From: Rubrivivax sp.
GTDB lineage: Bacteria > Pseudomonadota > Gammaproteobacteria > Burkholderiales > Burkholderiaceae
Reading direction: 5' to 3'
DNA: 64,000 nucleotides
Assembly: GCA_016790225.1 (NCBI GenBank)
Contig: JAEUOZ010000002.1
Span: 146,133-210,132, forward strand
Part shown: positions 1 to 8,965 of the stretch, piece after piece
Layout: every line of letters starts with the position of its first letter
How positions within the stretch are numbered: the first letter of the stretch is position 1
Position numbers and translations under genes: made by a program
The notes under the pieces: generated by a model
What the model saw: only the letters and a program-made list of their open reading frames with translations
The model's database searches: none
What the model was told of the DNA's origin: nothing

Positions 1-738
1 CAGGCCCTGGGTCGGCCGTTCGGAGGCCGGCAGGCTCGGCCGCTCGGCTTCCACCAGCGCCGGCATGCGGCGGCCGGTCGCCTCGATCGTTTCGCGCGAG
101 GGCAAGGCCGGCGCCGGTGGCGTGGTGCGGGCCGGCACCGCCGGTCCGGTGCGTGCCGGCGCTGCAGCAGCCGGCACGGCGATCAAGGCCGGGGGCTCAG
201 GGGCGGGCGGCTCGACGGCGGGTGGCAGGGGTACGCGCGGGGCCGGCGGCAGCGACAAGGGCGCGGGCGGCGGGGCCTGGAGGTCCGCAAGGTCGGGCGC
301 GGCGGGCAGGCCGGAATCCAGGCCGCGCAGCAAGGCGCCTTCTGCGGCCTGGCCGGCCAGCGGATCCGTGGCCGGCCCCAACTCGGGGGCGGTGTCGCGG
401 CGGTCGCTGTCGGGCGCCACCGCCGCACGCGGCTGGGCGCGAGGGTCAGCCTGCGGCCGGGCTTCGGCCCAGGGCCGCGGCGCTGCGACGCTGTCCGTCA
501 CGCCCGGTGCCGCAGCGCCGGGCAACTGCAGCTGCAGCTCGGAGACCGGCCCGGCCCAGCCGCCCGCCGAGCCGCCGTCGCCGCTGCCAGACTCCGTGCC
601 TACCCACAGCAGCATCAGCGCGTGCAGCAGCCCGGCCAGCAGCAGACAGCGCATCAAGGAGACATCCGCCGGCCCGTCGGGCAGCAGGACCGGCTCTCGG
701 ATGTCAAGGAAGCGGCTGTCGATCGTCGCGGTACTCAT
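1..738 (-). CDS. TonB-like proline-rich membrane protein (3' end beyond window)
   Basis: The frame is open for 246 codons from an ATG at 738 down to the left edge, so the C-terminus is missing. A cytoplasmic N-terminus of about 28 residues is followed by one hydrophobic segment (MRCLLLAGLLHALMLLWVG, residues 29-47) with the His typical of TonB-like anchors. The rest is a long periplasmic stretch dominated by Pro and Ala, with many PP pairs. That layout is known from energy-transducing TonB proteins and other periplasm-spanning proteins. The diagnostic C-terminal TonB domain would lie outside the window, so the assignment rests on layout only. It is divergent from the rhodanese gene, with 146 bp between the two starts. 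Confidence 0.6.
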   Translation of the reverse strand, partial: MSTATIDSRFLDIREPVLLPDGPADVSLMRCLLLAGLLHALMLLWVGTESGSGDGGSAGGWAGPVSELQLQLPGAAAPGVTDSVAAPRPWAEARPQADPRAQPRAAVAPDSDRRDTAPELGPATDPLAGQAAEGALLRGLDSGLPAAPDLADLQAPPPAPLSLPPAPRVPLPPAVEPPAPEPPALIAVPAAAAPARTGPAVPARTTPPAPALPSRETIEATGRRMPALVEAERPSLPASERPTQGL

Positions 739-884
739 CGGGACCCGGCAGCGCCTGCACACCGGTCGGCGGCAGGGCTCGCGCCGTGCGTGGCCATGTC
801 AGATGGCCCGCAGTATGGCGCCGCACGGCCTGCCCACGGCGATGAGCCGCGGCCGGCCCCGCCCGGCTTCCTAGAATCCGTGGC

Positions 885-1667
885 GTGAGCGCCACCATCC
901 TGAACCTCAGTGCCTACCGCTTCGTGCCGCTGGACGGCCTGCCGGCGCTGCAGGCGCGCATCCGCGAAGCGGCCGAAGCAGCCGGCCTGCGGGGCACCGT
1001 GCTGCTGGCGGCCGAGGGCATCAACCTGTTCGTGGCCGGCCCGATCGCCGCGGCGCGCGCCTGGCTGGAGGCGCTGCGTGAAGATCCGCGCCTGGCCGGG
1101 CTGCAGGCCAAGGAAAGCCTCAGCGAGACCCTGCCCTTCCGGCGCCTGAAGGTGCGCATCAAGCGCGAGATCATCCGCATGGACATGCCGGTGATCCAGC
1201 CGGCCGAAGGCCGTGCGCCCGCGGTCGCGCCGCAGACGCTGGCGCGCTGGATCGAACAAGGCCAGGACGACGCCGGGCGCCCGCTGCGCCTGCTGGATAC
1301 GCGCAACGCCTTCGAGGTGGATGCGGGGGCCTTTGCCGACGCCATCGACTGGCGCCTGAACCGCTTCAGCGAGTTTCCCGCCGCGCTGGCCGCCCACCGC
1401 GACGAACTGCAGGGCTGCACGGTGGTGAGCTACTGCACCGGTGGCATCCGCTGCGAGAAGGCCGCCCTGGTGATGCAGCAGCTGGGGCTCGACCACAGCT
1501 ACCAGCTCGAAGGCGGCATCCTGCAGTACTTCCAGGCCACCGGGGGCCGGGCACCGGGCTGGCAAGGCCGCTGCTTCGTCTTCGACGAGCGCGAGGGCCT
1601 GGACCCCCAGCTCAGGCCTGTTGCCGGCCTCCCCACCCCCGACCCCACTGCGCCGAGACCAGCATGA
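885..1667 (+). CDS. trhO: Rhodanese-type sulfurtransferase, TrhO/YceA family
   Basis: This 260-residue protein has the TrhO layout: an N-terminal acylphosphatase-like half (about 1-105, with AAEGIN near 43-48) and a rhodanese half. The rhodanese half carries LLDTRNAFE near 137 and the active-site loop CTGGIRC at 184-190, so Cys184 is the expected catalytic thiol. Family members are proposed to hydroxylate uridine 34 of tRNA (ho5U) in the cytoplasm. At 260 residues it is shorter than the usual 320-350, lacking the C-terminal Cys-rich extension of the E. coli protein. The start is GTG. The stop overlaps the next gene by ATGA, so the two are translationally coupled. Confidence 0.88.
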   Translation: MSATILNLSAYRFVPLDGLPALQARIREAAEAAGLRGTVLLAAEGINLFVAGPIAAARAWLEALREDPRLAGLQAKESLSETLPFRRLKVRIKREIIRMDMPVIQPAEGRAPAVAPQTLARWIEQGQDDAGRPLRLLDTRNAFEVDAGAFADAIDWRLNRFSEFPAALAAHRDELQGCTVVSYCTGGIRCEKAALVMQQLGLDHSYQLEGGILQYFQATGGRAPGWQGRCFVFDEREGLDPQLRPVAGLPTPDPTAPRPA

Positions 1668-2824
1668 ACCCCAACGCCGAACATCCGCCGCACACCCTGG
1701 CCGATCTGGAAACCCCGGTGGCGCTGCTGGATCTGCCGCAGATGGAGCGCAACATCCGCCACATGCAGACCGCGGCCGATGCGCTGGGCGTGCGGCTGCG
1801 CCCGCACGTGAAGACGGCCAAGTGCGTGCCCGTGGCGGTGCGCCAGCGCGAGGCCGGCGGCCACGGCATCACGGTGTCCACGCTGAAGGAGGCTGACGCC
1901 TTCTTCGAGGCGGGCTTCGACGACATCCTCTATGCCGTGGGCGTGGTGCCCAACAAGCTGGCGCATGCGCTGGCGCTGCGCCAGCGCGGCTGCCGGCTGC
2001 AGCTGATCGTGGATTCCCTGGCCGCGGTGCAGGCACTGGTGCAGGCGGGCCGGGCGGCTGAGCACGCCTTCGAGGTGCTGATCGAGGTGGACGTGGACGG
2101 CCAGCGTGCCGGCGTGCCGCCGGATGCCGAGCTGCTGCTGGAGATGGGGCGCGCCCTGCTCGCGGGCGGCCAGCGGCTGCTGGGCGTGATGACGCACGGC
2201 GGCGGCTCCTACGGCATGCGGGGCGCAGCGGCGCTGCAGGCCTTCGCCGAGCAGGAGCGCAGCCGCTGCGTGCAGGCTGCCGAACGCCTGCGCGCCGCCG
2301 GCCTGCCCTGCGAGGTGGTGAGCGTGGGCTCCACGCCCAGCGCGCTGAGCGCCCGCAGCGCCGCCGGCGTCACCGAGATCCGCGCCGGCGTCTACGTGTT
2401 CCACGATCTGGTGATGGCCGGTCTGGGTGTGTGCCGCCCCGAGGACATCGCCCTGAGCGTGCTGTGCACGGTGATCGGCCATCAGGCGCACAAGGGCTGG
2501 GTGCTGGTGGATGCCGGCTGGATGGCGCTGAGCCGTGACCGCGGCACGCAGGGCCAGCCGCTCGACCAGGGCTACGGGCTGGTGTGCCGCGAGGACGGCC
2601 AGCCGCTCATGAACTGGACCGTCAGCGCCGCGAATCAGGAGCACGGCATCATCACCGCGCGCGATGGGCAGATGCCGCCGGATCTGGCCGAGCGATTCCC
2701 GCTTGGCAGCCGGCTGCGCATCCTGCCCAACCATGCCTGCGCCACCGCGGCCCAGTTCAGCGAATACCTTGTGCTGGGGCCCGAAGGCCCGCAGGCACGC
2801 TGGCCGCGATTCGGCGGCTGGTAG
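1664..2824 (+). CDS. DSD1-family PLP enzyme (D-threonine aldolase / D-serine dehydratase-like)
   Basis: This is a 386-residue cytoplasmic fold-type III PLP enzyme. The N-terminal alanine-racemase-like barrel has RPHVKTAK with Lys50 as the probable Schiff-base lysine. The C-terminal domain has the H-x-C metal pair of the DSD1/D-threonine aldolase group (His357, Cys359 in NHACATAA). Family members cleave or dehydrate D-beta-hydroxy amino acids with a divalent metal; which substrate is used cannot be told from the sequence. The start overlaps trhO by 4 bp (ATGA). The 3' end is convergent with the large copper-oxidase gene, leaving only 4 bp between stops. Confidence 0.85.
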   Translation: MNPNAEHPPHTLADLETPVALLDLPQMERNIRHMQTAADALGVRLRPHVKTAKCVPVAVRQREAGGHGITVSTLKEADAFFEAGFDDILYAVGVVPNKLAHALALRQRGCRLQLIVDSLAAVQALVQAGRAAEHAFEVLIEVDVDGQRAGVPPDAELLLEMGRALLAGGQRLLGVMTHGGGSYGMRGAAALQAFAEQERSRCVQAAERLRAAGLPCEVVSVGSTPSALSARSAAGVTEIRAGVYVFHDLVMAGLGVCRPEDIALSVLCTVIGHQAHKGWVLVDAGWMALSRDRGTQGQPLDQGYGLVCREDGQPLMNWTVSAANQEHGIITARDGQMPPDLAERFPLGSRLRILPNHACATAAQFSEYLVLGPEGPQARWPRFGGW

Positions 2825-2828
2825 CGCG

Positions 2829-5800
2829 TCAGCGCAGCAGCTGGGTACTCGGCTGGACCGTCAGCAGGTCCAGGCGCGCCGTGGGGCCGATCAGGCCGCT
2901 GCCTTGCAGCCGGATGCGGTTCACGCCGGCGACCAGGGAGACGCTGACGGTCGGCGTGCTGGCGTAGCGTGTCCACGCGCCCGAGGGCGGCAGCACGAAT
3001 ATCGGCTGGGTGGCCACGCTGCGCTGGCGCACGCCGTTGACCCACAGGTCCACCGCGGTCGAGCTGCCCAGCCCGTTGGCGTAGCGCAGGCTCAGCGTGG
3101 CGCGGCCCGCCCGAGAGGTCTTCAGGAACAGGTCCACCGTGGCGGCCGGTCCGCCAAGCTGGCTGACCACCGCCCCGCCCGAGGCGCCGGCCACGGTCTC
3201 GCGACGCGCCGTCCCGGCCAGCACACCGCGTTCGACTTCCAGGCGCAAGGCGCCGGTGGCGGGCAGCGCCGGGGGTTCGCCGGGCGGCGGCGGCACGAAG
3301 GGATCCGAGGGTCGCGGCGGCGCCGGCGCCGCGCCGGGCGGGCCGCCGAGCTCCTGCAGATAGCGCACCAGGGCCTGCAGATCGGCGTCTGTCATCAGCG
3401 TCGGCGGATGGGCGAGGATGGCCTCCTGCAGCGTCGGCGCAGAGCCGTCGTGCAGATAGGGGGCGCTGCTCCAGACGTCGATCAGCGTGGGCACGTCGAT
3501 GCCGGTCAGCGGCCCGCCGAGCCGTTCTCCGCTGGAGCGCTTGATGGTGCCGATGACTGCGGCAGGCGCAGCCGCCGAGCCCGTGAACGTGGGCCAGATG
3601 TGGCAGTTGATGCAGTACTGCTCGGTGAAGACCTGACGCCCACGCTCAGCCTGCGCGCTGTAGCTGCCATCGGCCGGCCGCAAGGGGCTGAAGTCGAAGC
3701 TGTCCAGTGACGCGACATAGGCTGCCAGCGCATCCAGATCGGCGCTCACGCCGGCCTTGCGATCGCCCAGCGGCTGGCTGCGCGTGCCTGTATTGAACTG
3801 CGCGTCACTCATCAGACCCGTGCCGCCCGCCAGCTGGCGGATCTGCTGCTCGAAATCCTGCACTTCATCGAAGTTGCCGCTCCAGTGCAGCAGCCCGTGC
3901 GCGCCCGCACGCCCACGCAGGCTGGTGGTGTTGCGCAAGCCTTCGCCGAACTGCTTGAAGTCCCAGACCCGGCCGTCGTGGCCGCCGTCGTTGTGGCAGC
4001 TGGCGCAGCTGATGTACTTGTCGCGCGACAGCCGGATGTCGGCCGCGTCGTAGAAGAACTGCTTGCCCAGCAGCACGGCCGGCGTCAGGCGTTCCGCGCC
4101 GATGGCCGCCATCGTGCCCAGCAGCGGCGTGTCCAGCAGACCGGTGTAGAGCGGGCGCAGGTCGTGCGCCGAGACGCTGCGGTCCATGAAGTTGTTGACG
4201 AACAGCGTCAGGCCGTCCGGGGCGATCGCCAGCCCTTGCGGCGCCCGGCCCACATCGATGCGCATCAGCTGCTGCCCCGAATGCGCATTGACCACCGCCA
4301 CCTCGCGGCTGGTCTCCAGGGCCACAAAGAGCAGGTTGCCTCGCGGATCGAACACCGCCGCGCTGGCCACGCTGGCGTTGTCGTGATCGATGCGGCGCGA
4401 CAGATCTTCGCTGCGCGAGGCGATCACGACCCGCGAGCTGACGGCCCGCACGGTGTTCTGGAAGTTCAGCGGCAGGCCATCGCGCTGCTGGCCGCGCAGG
4501 ATGTTGTCCTGCTTGGACGGCACGAAGCCCTGGCTGCCGTCCGGCGAGATGGCCAGCGCGCCCAGGTAGTTGGGCAGGCCCCGGCCGGTATTCTCGGTAT
4601 CGGCCACGGCGCTGTGGCGCAGCGTGACCGTGCCTGCCTGCGACAGCGAGGCCGCATTCACGACGAACAGCTCTCCGCCCTGCGTGCCGGGCGTCACGGT
4701 GATGGTGCTTTCACCGGGCAGCGGCGCGCTGATGAAGCGCGAGGCGAAGAGCGTCGCGCCATCCCCGCTGATCGCCAGGTGACGCACGGCAGCGGGCAGC
4801 GAGATCTCGCCCGTCTGGGCCGCGCTGGCGGTGTCGAAACGCAGCACCTGGCCTGTGCCCTCCAGGGCGACAAAGGCGGTCTGCCCCTGGGGCGCCATCA
4901 CGATGCCGAAGGGCTGGCTGCCGCGCGGCAGGCCGATCGTGCGCAGGAGGTTGCGCGTCTGCGCATCGATCACGCTGATGCTGGCCGAGGCCTTGTTGGT
5001 GACCCACACCTCGCCCTGCTCCGAGATCGCCAGCGCGCGTGGCGCGGCGCCCACCGGCACCTCGGCCAGCCGCGTGCGGCCCAGGGCATCGAAGACGCTG
5101 ACCGAATCGTTGTCCTGGTTCACTACCCACAGCCGCGCACCGGCAGGCTGCAGGGGCTGGTAGGCGATGTTGGTCGAGGCCCTGGCGGCCTGGGCGGTCA
5201 GCGGCAGGTGCACCTGCTGCATGAAGGTGCGGCTGACGATGCCGCCGCGGTCGTCGGTGGCGGATACCGTCACGAAGAACAGGCCGGCATGGGGGTAGCG
5301 GTAGCTGGCCGAGGCGGAGCTGGACCAGGCCGTCGGCGCAGAACCATCGCCCCAGTCCACGCGGTAGCGCGGGTTCACGCCCGTGGCGCTGGCGGTCACC
5401 GTCAGTTCGCTGCCCGACATCACCGCCCCGGCGCTGGACAGGGGCTGCAGCACCAGCGGCACGATGCTCTCTCCGCTGACCTGCCAGCGAAACGTCGTGA
5501 CGGCGTTGCTGCTGCCGTCGCTGATCGCGATGACCGGGTCGTAGCTGCCCGGGGTGGTGAGCATGCCGCTGATCACGCCCGTCAGAGGGTCGATGCGCAG
5601 GCCGGGCGGCAGGCCCGCTGCAGACCAGCGTACGCCGGCCGCGCCGTTGGGATCGCTGCCCACCACGGCCAGGTTGATGGTCGTGCCCGTGCTGTGGGTC
5701 TGGTGTGCAGGCGGCGTGATCACCGGCACCTGGGCCGCATCGCGCGCCGGCACCGTATTCATGCGCACCGTGCGCGCCACCGACGGCGTGCCCGCCTCGT

Positions 5801-7286
5801 CGAAGGCAAAGATCAGGTAGAAGCCGGGCGTGACGTCCACGCCGCGCGAAGGCACCTGCACGGTCAGCTGGCCGTCCGGCTCCCGAACGAAGGGCAGCTC
5901 GGTGAAGCGCTGATCGAAATTGAAGCCATGCGAGGTGGAACCCGTCTTGAGCAGCGTGAGGCGCGCGACGCTGCGATCGACGCTGAGCGAGAAGGCCGTG
6001 CCCGGGTTCAGCACCGTGGGCGCCGCGGTGATCACGGGCCGCGTGGCCAGGCTGCCGTCGTTGTTGTAGAGGTAGGACGGCGCGTAGATCTCCGCGTTGA
6101 ACTCGTTGGGTGGCGCGGGCTGAGCGCCCGATCCGGACACCAGCACGCGGGCATCGGGCAGCAGGATCGCGGTGGAGTGGTAGACACGGCCGCGCTGCGC
6201 ATTCGGGCCATAGCTCCAGTTGCCGGTGACCGGATCCCACAGCGCCGGCCGCATGGCCAGATCGGCCACCGAGAAGAAGGCCTCGCTGCCACCCGTGACC
6301 AGCACCCGCCCATCGGCCAGCAGCGTCTGGTTGGATGACACCCGCGTGCGGTCGATCGGTGCGATGGACTGCGTGGACGGCGCCGCGCCATCCATGAAGC
6401 CATCGATGCGCATCACCTGGGCCGATGAGCCGCTGATGTGCAGCAGGCGGCCCGGACGGTATTGCGACGTCGTGCCGAATCCAGCCATCGAGGCGGGCAA
6501 CTGCCCCAGGGACGCGATGGAGCCCGTGCCCGAAGTGGAGACGACGAACATCCGGCCGTTGGTATCCAGCCCGAAGACGCGGTTGCCGTTGATCGGAAAG
6601 ACGCGCGGGTACTCGAAGTACAGGCTGCTGGTGTCGGCGCCGGAAAGGAAGCGGAAGCTGCCGTCGGTCTGCCGGACCTCCGGGTTGGTGTTGCCGCCGC
6701 TGTTGCCACCTTGCAGGTAGATCTCGCCACCGGGCAGCATGATGGCCGAGCCGTACCAGCGCTTGGACCACATCGAAGGGCCGCGGCTCATCTGGTTGTT
6801 CGACGGCGTGAACAAGGTGATCTCGCGGTTGCCGGAATTGCCGGCCGAAGGCCCGCCGAACCAGGTATCGCCACCGGCGATGAAGACCTGCCCGGTGCTG
6901 GGCAGCAGCAATTGCCCGCTGCAGAACAGATCGTTGCCGGTGGTGTTCAGCAGCGTGGTGTGTCCGCCTTGCAGGCCACCCGCGGGATCCCACACGTCGT
7001 ACTCGAAGCTGCCGGTCTGGAACCCGGCCGCGTTGCTGCCGAAGGTCAGCACCCGGCCATCGGGCAGCAGCGTCATGTGCACGGCGATGATCGGCCAGGG
7101 CCCGATGCCCTGCCACAAGCCCTGGGCCGCCGGCCCGCTGCTCGCGCCGAGCGCACGTTGCCTGCCTTCGGTCGGCGCGGCGGTGGGCGGATCCGACTCG
7201 TCGGCCCCTCCGCAGGCCGTGAGCAGACCGCCGGCGGCAAGAAGCAAGCCGGCAAGGACCAGACGACGACAGGCAGACAGCAGCAC
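2829..7286 (-). CDS. Giant lipoprotein: galactose-oxidase-like copper radical domain + beta-propeller + dihaem cytochrome c + C-terminal beta domain
   Basis: I place the start at GTG 7286, which has a GGGAGAAA ribosome site six bases upstream. This gives about 1485 residues with a lipoprotein signal (LLTAC, Cys25). An upstream ATG at 7409 would bury the signal peptide. Order of domains: Kelch-type galactose oxidase with all catalytic positions visible (Cys122 in DLFCSG, Tyr178 in RWYGSA, Tyr369-His370 in RVYHS, His453 in TSHGFNFDQR); DUF1929; an Ig-like and a PKD-like domain (about 520-700); a YncE-like propeller (about 720-1030); a dihaem peroxidase-like module with CASCH and CINCH; and a C-terminal beta domain resembling CBM6/35. 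It probably oxidises an alcohol or sugar at the cell surface and passes electrons through its own haems. The substrate is unknown. Confidence 0.85.
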   Translation of the reverse strand: MLLSACRRLVLAGLLLAAGGLLTACGGADESDPPTAAPTEGRQRALGASSGPAAQGLWQGIGPWPIIAVHMTLLPDGRVLTFGSNAAGFQTGSFEYDVWDPAGGLQGGHTTLLNTTGNDLFCSGQLLLPSTGQVFIAGGDTWFGGPSAGNSGNREITLFTPSNNQMSRGPSMWSKRWYGSAIMLPGGEIYLQGGNSGGNTNPEVRQTDGSFRFLSGADTSSLYFEYPRVFPINGNRVFGLDTNGRMFVVSTSGTGSIASLGQLPASMAGFGTTSQYRPGRLLHISGSSAQVMRIDGFMDGAAPSTQSIAPIDRTRVSSNQTLLADGRVLVTGGSEAFFSVADLAMRPALWDPVTGNWSYGPNAQRGRVYHSTAILLPDARVLVSGSGAQPAPPNEFNAEIYAPSYLYNNDGSLATRPVITAAPTVLNPGTAFSLSVDRSVARLTLLKTGSTSHGFNFDQRFTELPFVREPDGQLTVQVPSRGVDVTPGFYLIFAFDEAGTPSVARTVRMNTVPARDAAQVPVITPPAHQTHSTGTTINLAVVGSDPNGAAGVRWSAAGLPPGLRIDPLTGVISGMLTTPGSYDPVIAISDGSSNAVTTFRWQVSGESIVPLVLQPLSSAGAVMSGSELTVTASATGVNPRYRVDWGDGSAPTAWSSSASASYRYPHAGLFFVTVSATDDRGGIVSRTFMQQVHLPLTAQAARASTNIAYQPLQPAGARLWVVNQDNDSVSVFDALGRTRLAEVPVGAAPRALAISEQGEVWVTNKASASISVIDAQTRNLLRTIGLPRGSQPFGIVMAPQGQTAFVALEGTGQVLRFDTASAAQTGEISLPAAVRHLAISGDGATLFASRFISAPLPGESTITVTPGTQGGELFVVNAASLSQAGTVTLRHSAVADTENTGRGLPNYLGALAISPDGSQGFVPSKQDNILRGQQRDGLPLNFQNTVRAVSSRVVIASRSEDLSRRIDHDNASVASAAVFDPRGNLLFVALETSREVAVVNAHSGQQLMRIDVGRAPQGLAIAPDGLTLFVNNFMDRSVSAHDLRPLYTGLLDTPLLGTMAAIGAERLTPAVLLGKQFFYDAADIRLSRDKYISCASCHNDGGHDGRVWDFKQFGEGLRNTTSLRGRAGAHGLLHWSGNFDEVQDFEQQIRQLAGGTGLMSDAQFNTGTRSQPLGDRKAGVSADLDALAAYVASLDSFDFSPLRPADGSYSAQAERGRQVFTEQYCINCHIWPTFTGSAAAPAAVIGTIKRSSGERLGGPLTGIDVPTLIDVWSSAPYLHDGSAPTLQEAILAHPPTLMTDADLQALVRYLQELGGPPGAAPAPPRPSDPFVPPPPGEPPALPATGALRLEVERGVLAGTARRETVAGASGGAVVSQLGGPAATVDLFLKTSRAGRATLSLRYANGLGSSTAVDLWVNGVRQRSVATQPIFVLPPSGAWTRYASTPTVSVSLVAGVNRIRLQGSGLIGPTARLDLLTVQPSTQLLR

Positions 7287-7444
7287 GCGCGATTTCTCCC
7301 GTTGGGCAGGGCATCGTGGCCGCTTCCCATGAACCCACTCACGGAAAAACGCCGGCAATCCCCCCGCGCTTCCCGAACCGGATTTTGCGAAGCGGCCGCT
7401 GCCCGGCACCCAGCCGAGCCCCCCCTAGGATGAAGGTAGCGCTT

Positions 7445-8848
7445 TCAGCCAGCCGCGCGGCAGGCCGCCGCGGGCGCTTCGCCCAGATCCCACCACAGCC
7501 CGGCCATCAGCTGCAGCGCCTCGCGCGCAACGCTGCCCAGCAGGTGCTCGTCCGGGGCGTGCTGAGAGCAGGCGGGGTAGGAGTGCGGCACCCAGAGCGT
7601 GGGCAGGCCCAGGTCATCACTGAAGATGTCGTTGGGCAGCGAGCCGCCCAGGTTGGGCAGGAGCACGGGTGTCTTGCCGGTGCTCTGCGCCATCGAGTGC
7701 AGCGCCCAGCCCACCCAGGGATCGGCCGGATCGAGACGCGAGGCTTCCATGACCGTGCCGCTGGGCGAGACCTGCACGTCGCTGAAGCCGTGCTGATCCA
7801 GGTGCTCGCGCAGGTGGCTCAGAAAGCGGCCGCTGTCGCTGCCCACCACGAAGCGCAGTTGCGCGTGGCAGCGCGCCTGGCCGGGGATGGCATTCACCGG
7901 GGCCTCGGGGTTGCCGGTCTTGAAGGCCAGCACTTCCAGCGCATTCCAGCCGATCACCCGTTCGGCCGGGCTCAGCCCGGGCTCGCCCCAGTCGGCATCG
8001 ATGGCTGGATCGCCCGGATCGCCGCCGAAGCTCACCCCGGCCAGGGCCTGCCGGACGACGGCACTCAGCGGCGGCGGCCTCAGGCCCTCCACGCGGATGG
8101 CGCCGCGTTCGTCCACCAGCGAAGCGATGGCGTGCGCGAGCCGCGTGCCCGGATTGCGCAGCAGGCCGCCCCAGTTGCCCGAGTGGTGGCCCCCGGCGCG
8201 CAGATCCACGCTCAGATCGAAGTTGAAGGCTCCGCGCGAGCCCAGGAAGAGCGTGGGCCGCCCCGCCGCCAGGCGCGGCCCGTCGGAAGCCAGGAAGAGA
8301 TCCGCCGCCAGTGCCTCACGCTGGGCCAGGCAGAACTCGCGCAGGCCGGGCGAGCCCGTCTCCTCGCCCATCTCGACCAGCAGCGTGAGCGAAAAGCCCA
8401 GCTGCCCGCCGCGCGCGGCCAGCACCTGCTGCAGCGCCAGCAGGTTGATGCTGTGCTGGCCCTTGTTGTCGGCCGTGCCGCGGCCATACCAGCGATCCCC
8501 TTCGACCTGCAGCCGCCAGGGATCGCGCCCGTTGCGCCATTGCGGCGCGTAGCCGCGCACCACGTCGCCGTGTGCATAACTGAGCACCCGAAGGGACGCG
8601 CCGGGCTCCTGCCGCGTCGCGATCATCAGCGGCGGATGGCCCGCAATCGGGTTGTCGAAGACCTGGGTCGCAAAGCCCAGCGACTGCAGCTGCGGCGCGA
8701 GGCCTTCATCCAGGTACGCCCGCCACAACGGCGCGCGGCTGGGCTCCTGGCTTTCGCTGGCCAGGGCCACACGCGGCGCCAGCTGGGCCAGCAGGGTGCC
8801 GTCGTCGAAGGCGCTGGCCGCGCGGGCCAGGGCATGGGCGCGTGTCAT
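7445..8848 (-). CDS. M20-family metallopeptidase
   Basis: This is a 467-residue dizinc hydrolase. The ATG at 8848 has an AGGAG seven bases upstream; the frame stays open far upstream but only this start fits. Metal and catalytic motifs of the M20 family are visible: AHGD (His93, Asp95), GRGTADNKGQ (Asp127) and EMGEETGS (Glu162 and Glu163), with a PNLGGSLPNDIF segment near the C-terminal metal site. No signal peptide is evident, so it is probably a cytoplasmic dipeptidase or deacylase. It lies 158 bp upstream of the copper-oxidase fusion on the same strand and divergent from the TPR-methyltransferase. Confidence 0.85.
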   Translation of the reverse strand: MTRAHALARAASAFDDGTLLAQLAPRVALASESQEPSRAPLWRAYLDEGLAPQLQSLGFATQVFDNPIAGHPPLMIATRQEPGASLRVLSYAHGDVVRGYAPQWRNGRDPWRLQVEGDRWYGRGTADNKGQHSINLLALQQVLAARGGQLGFSLTLLVEMGEETGSPGLREFCLAQREALAADLFLASDGPRLAAGRPTLFLGSRGAFNFDLSVDLRAGGHHSGNWGGLLRNPGTRLAHAIASLVDERGAIRVEGLRPPPLSAVVRQALAGVSFGGDPGDPAIDADWGEPGLSPAERVIGWNALEVLAFKTGNPEAPVNAIPGQARCHAQLRFVVGSDSGRFLSHLREHLDQHGFSDVQVSPSGTVMEASRLDPADPWVGWALHSMAQSTGKTPVLLPNLGGSLPNDIFSDDLGLPTLWVPHSYPACSQHAPDEHLLGSVAREALQLMAGLWWDLGEAPAAACRAAG

Positions 8849-8965
8849 GGCGGGTCTCCTGTCGGGTCGTCGGGCGGGCCGCCTGGCGCCGCCCGCACAA
8901 TGGCAGCCAGCATACGGCAGGGCATCGCCCTGCACGCCCCGCATCCACCCTTCCGCCCGGCTTCC

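Noticed and set aside
65..874. Gly/Ala/Arg-rich plus-strand open frames at the left end
   Set aside because: They are antisense to the TonB-like gene, whose anchor helix and proline-rich region make sense on the minus strand.
3885..6338. An 800-codon open frame on the plus strand opposite the copper-oxidase fusion
   Set aside because: It is a mirror of codon bias in high-GC DNA: rich in Arg, Ala, Gly and Gln, with no domain, while the minus strand has conserved catalytic residues.
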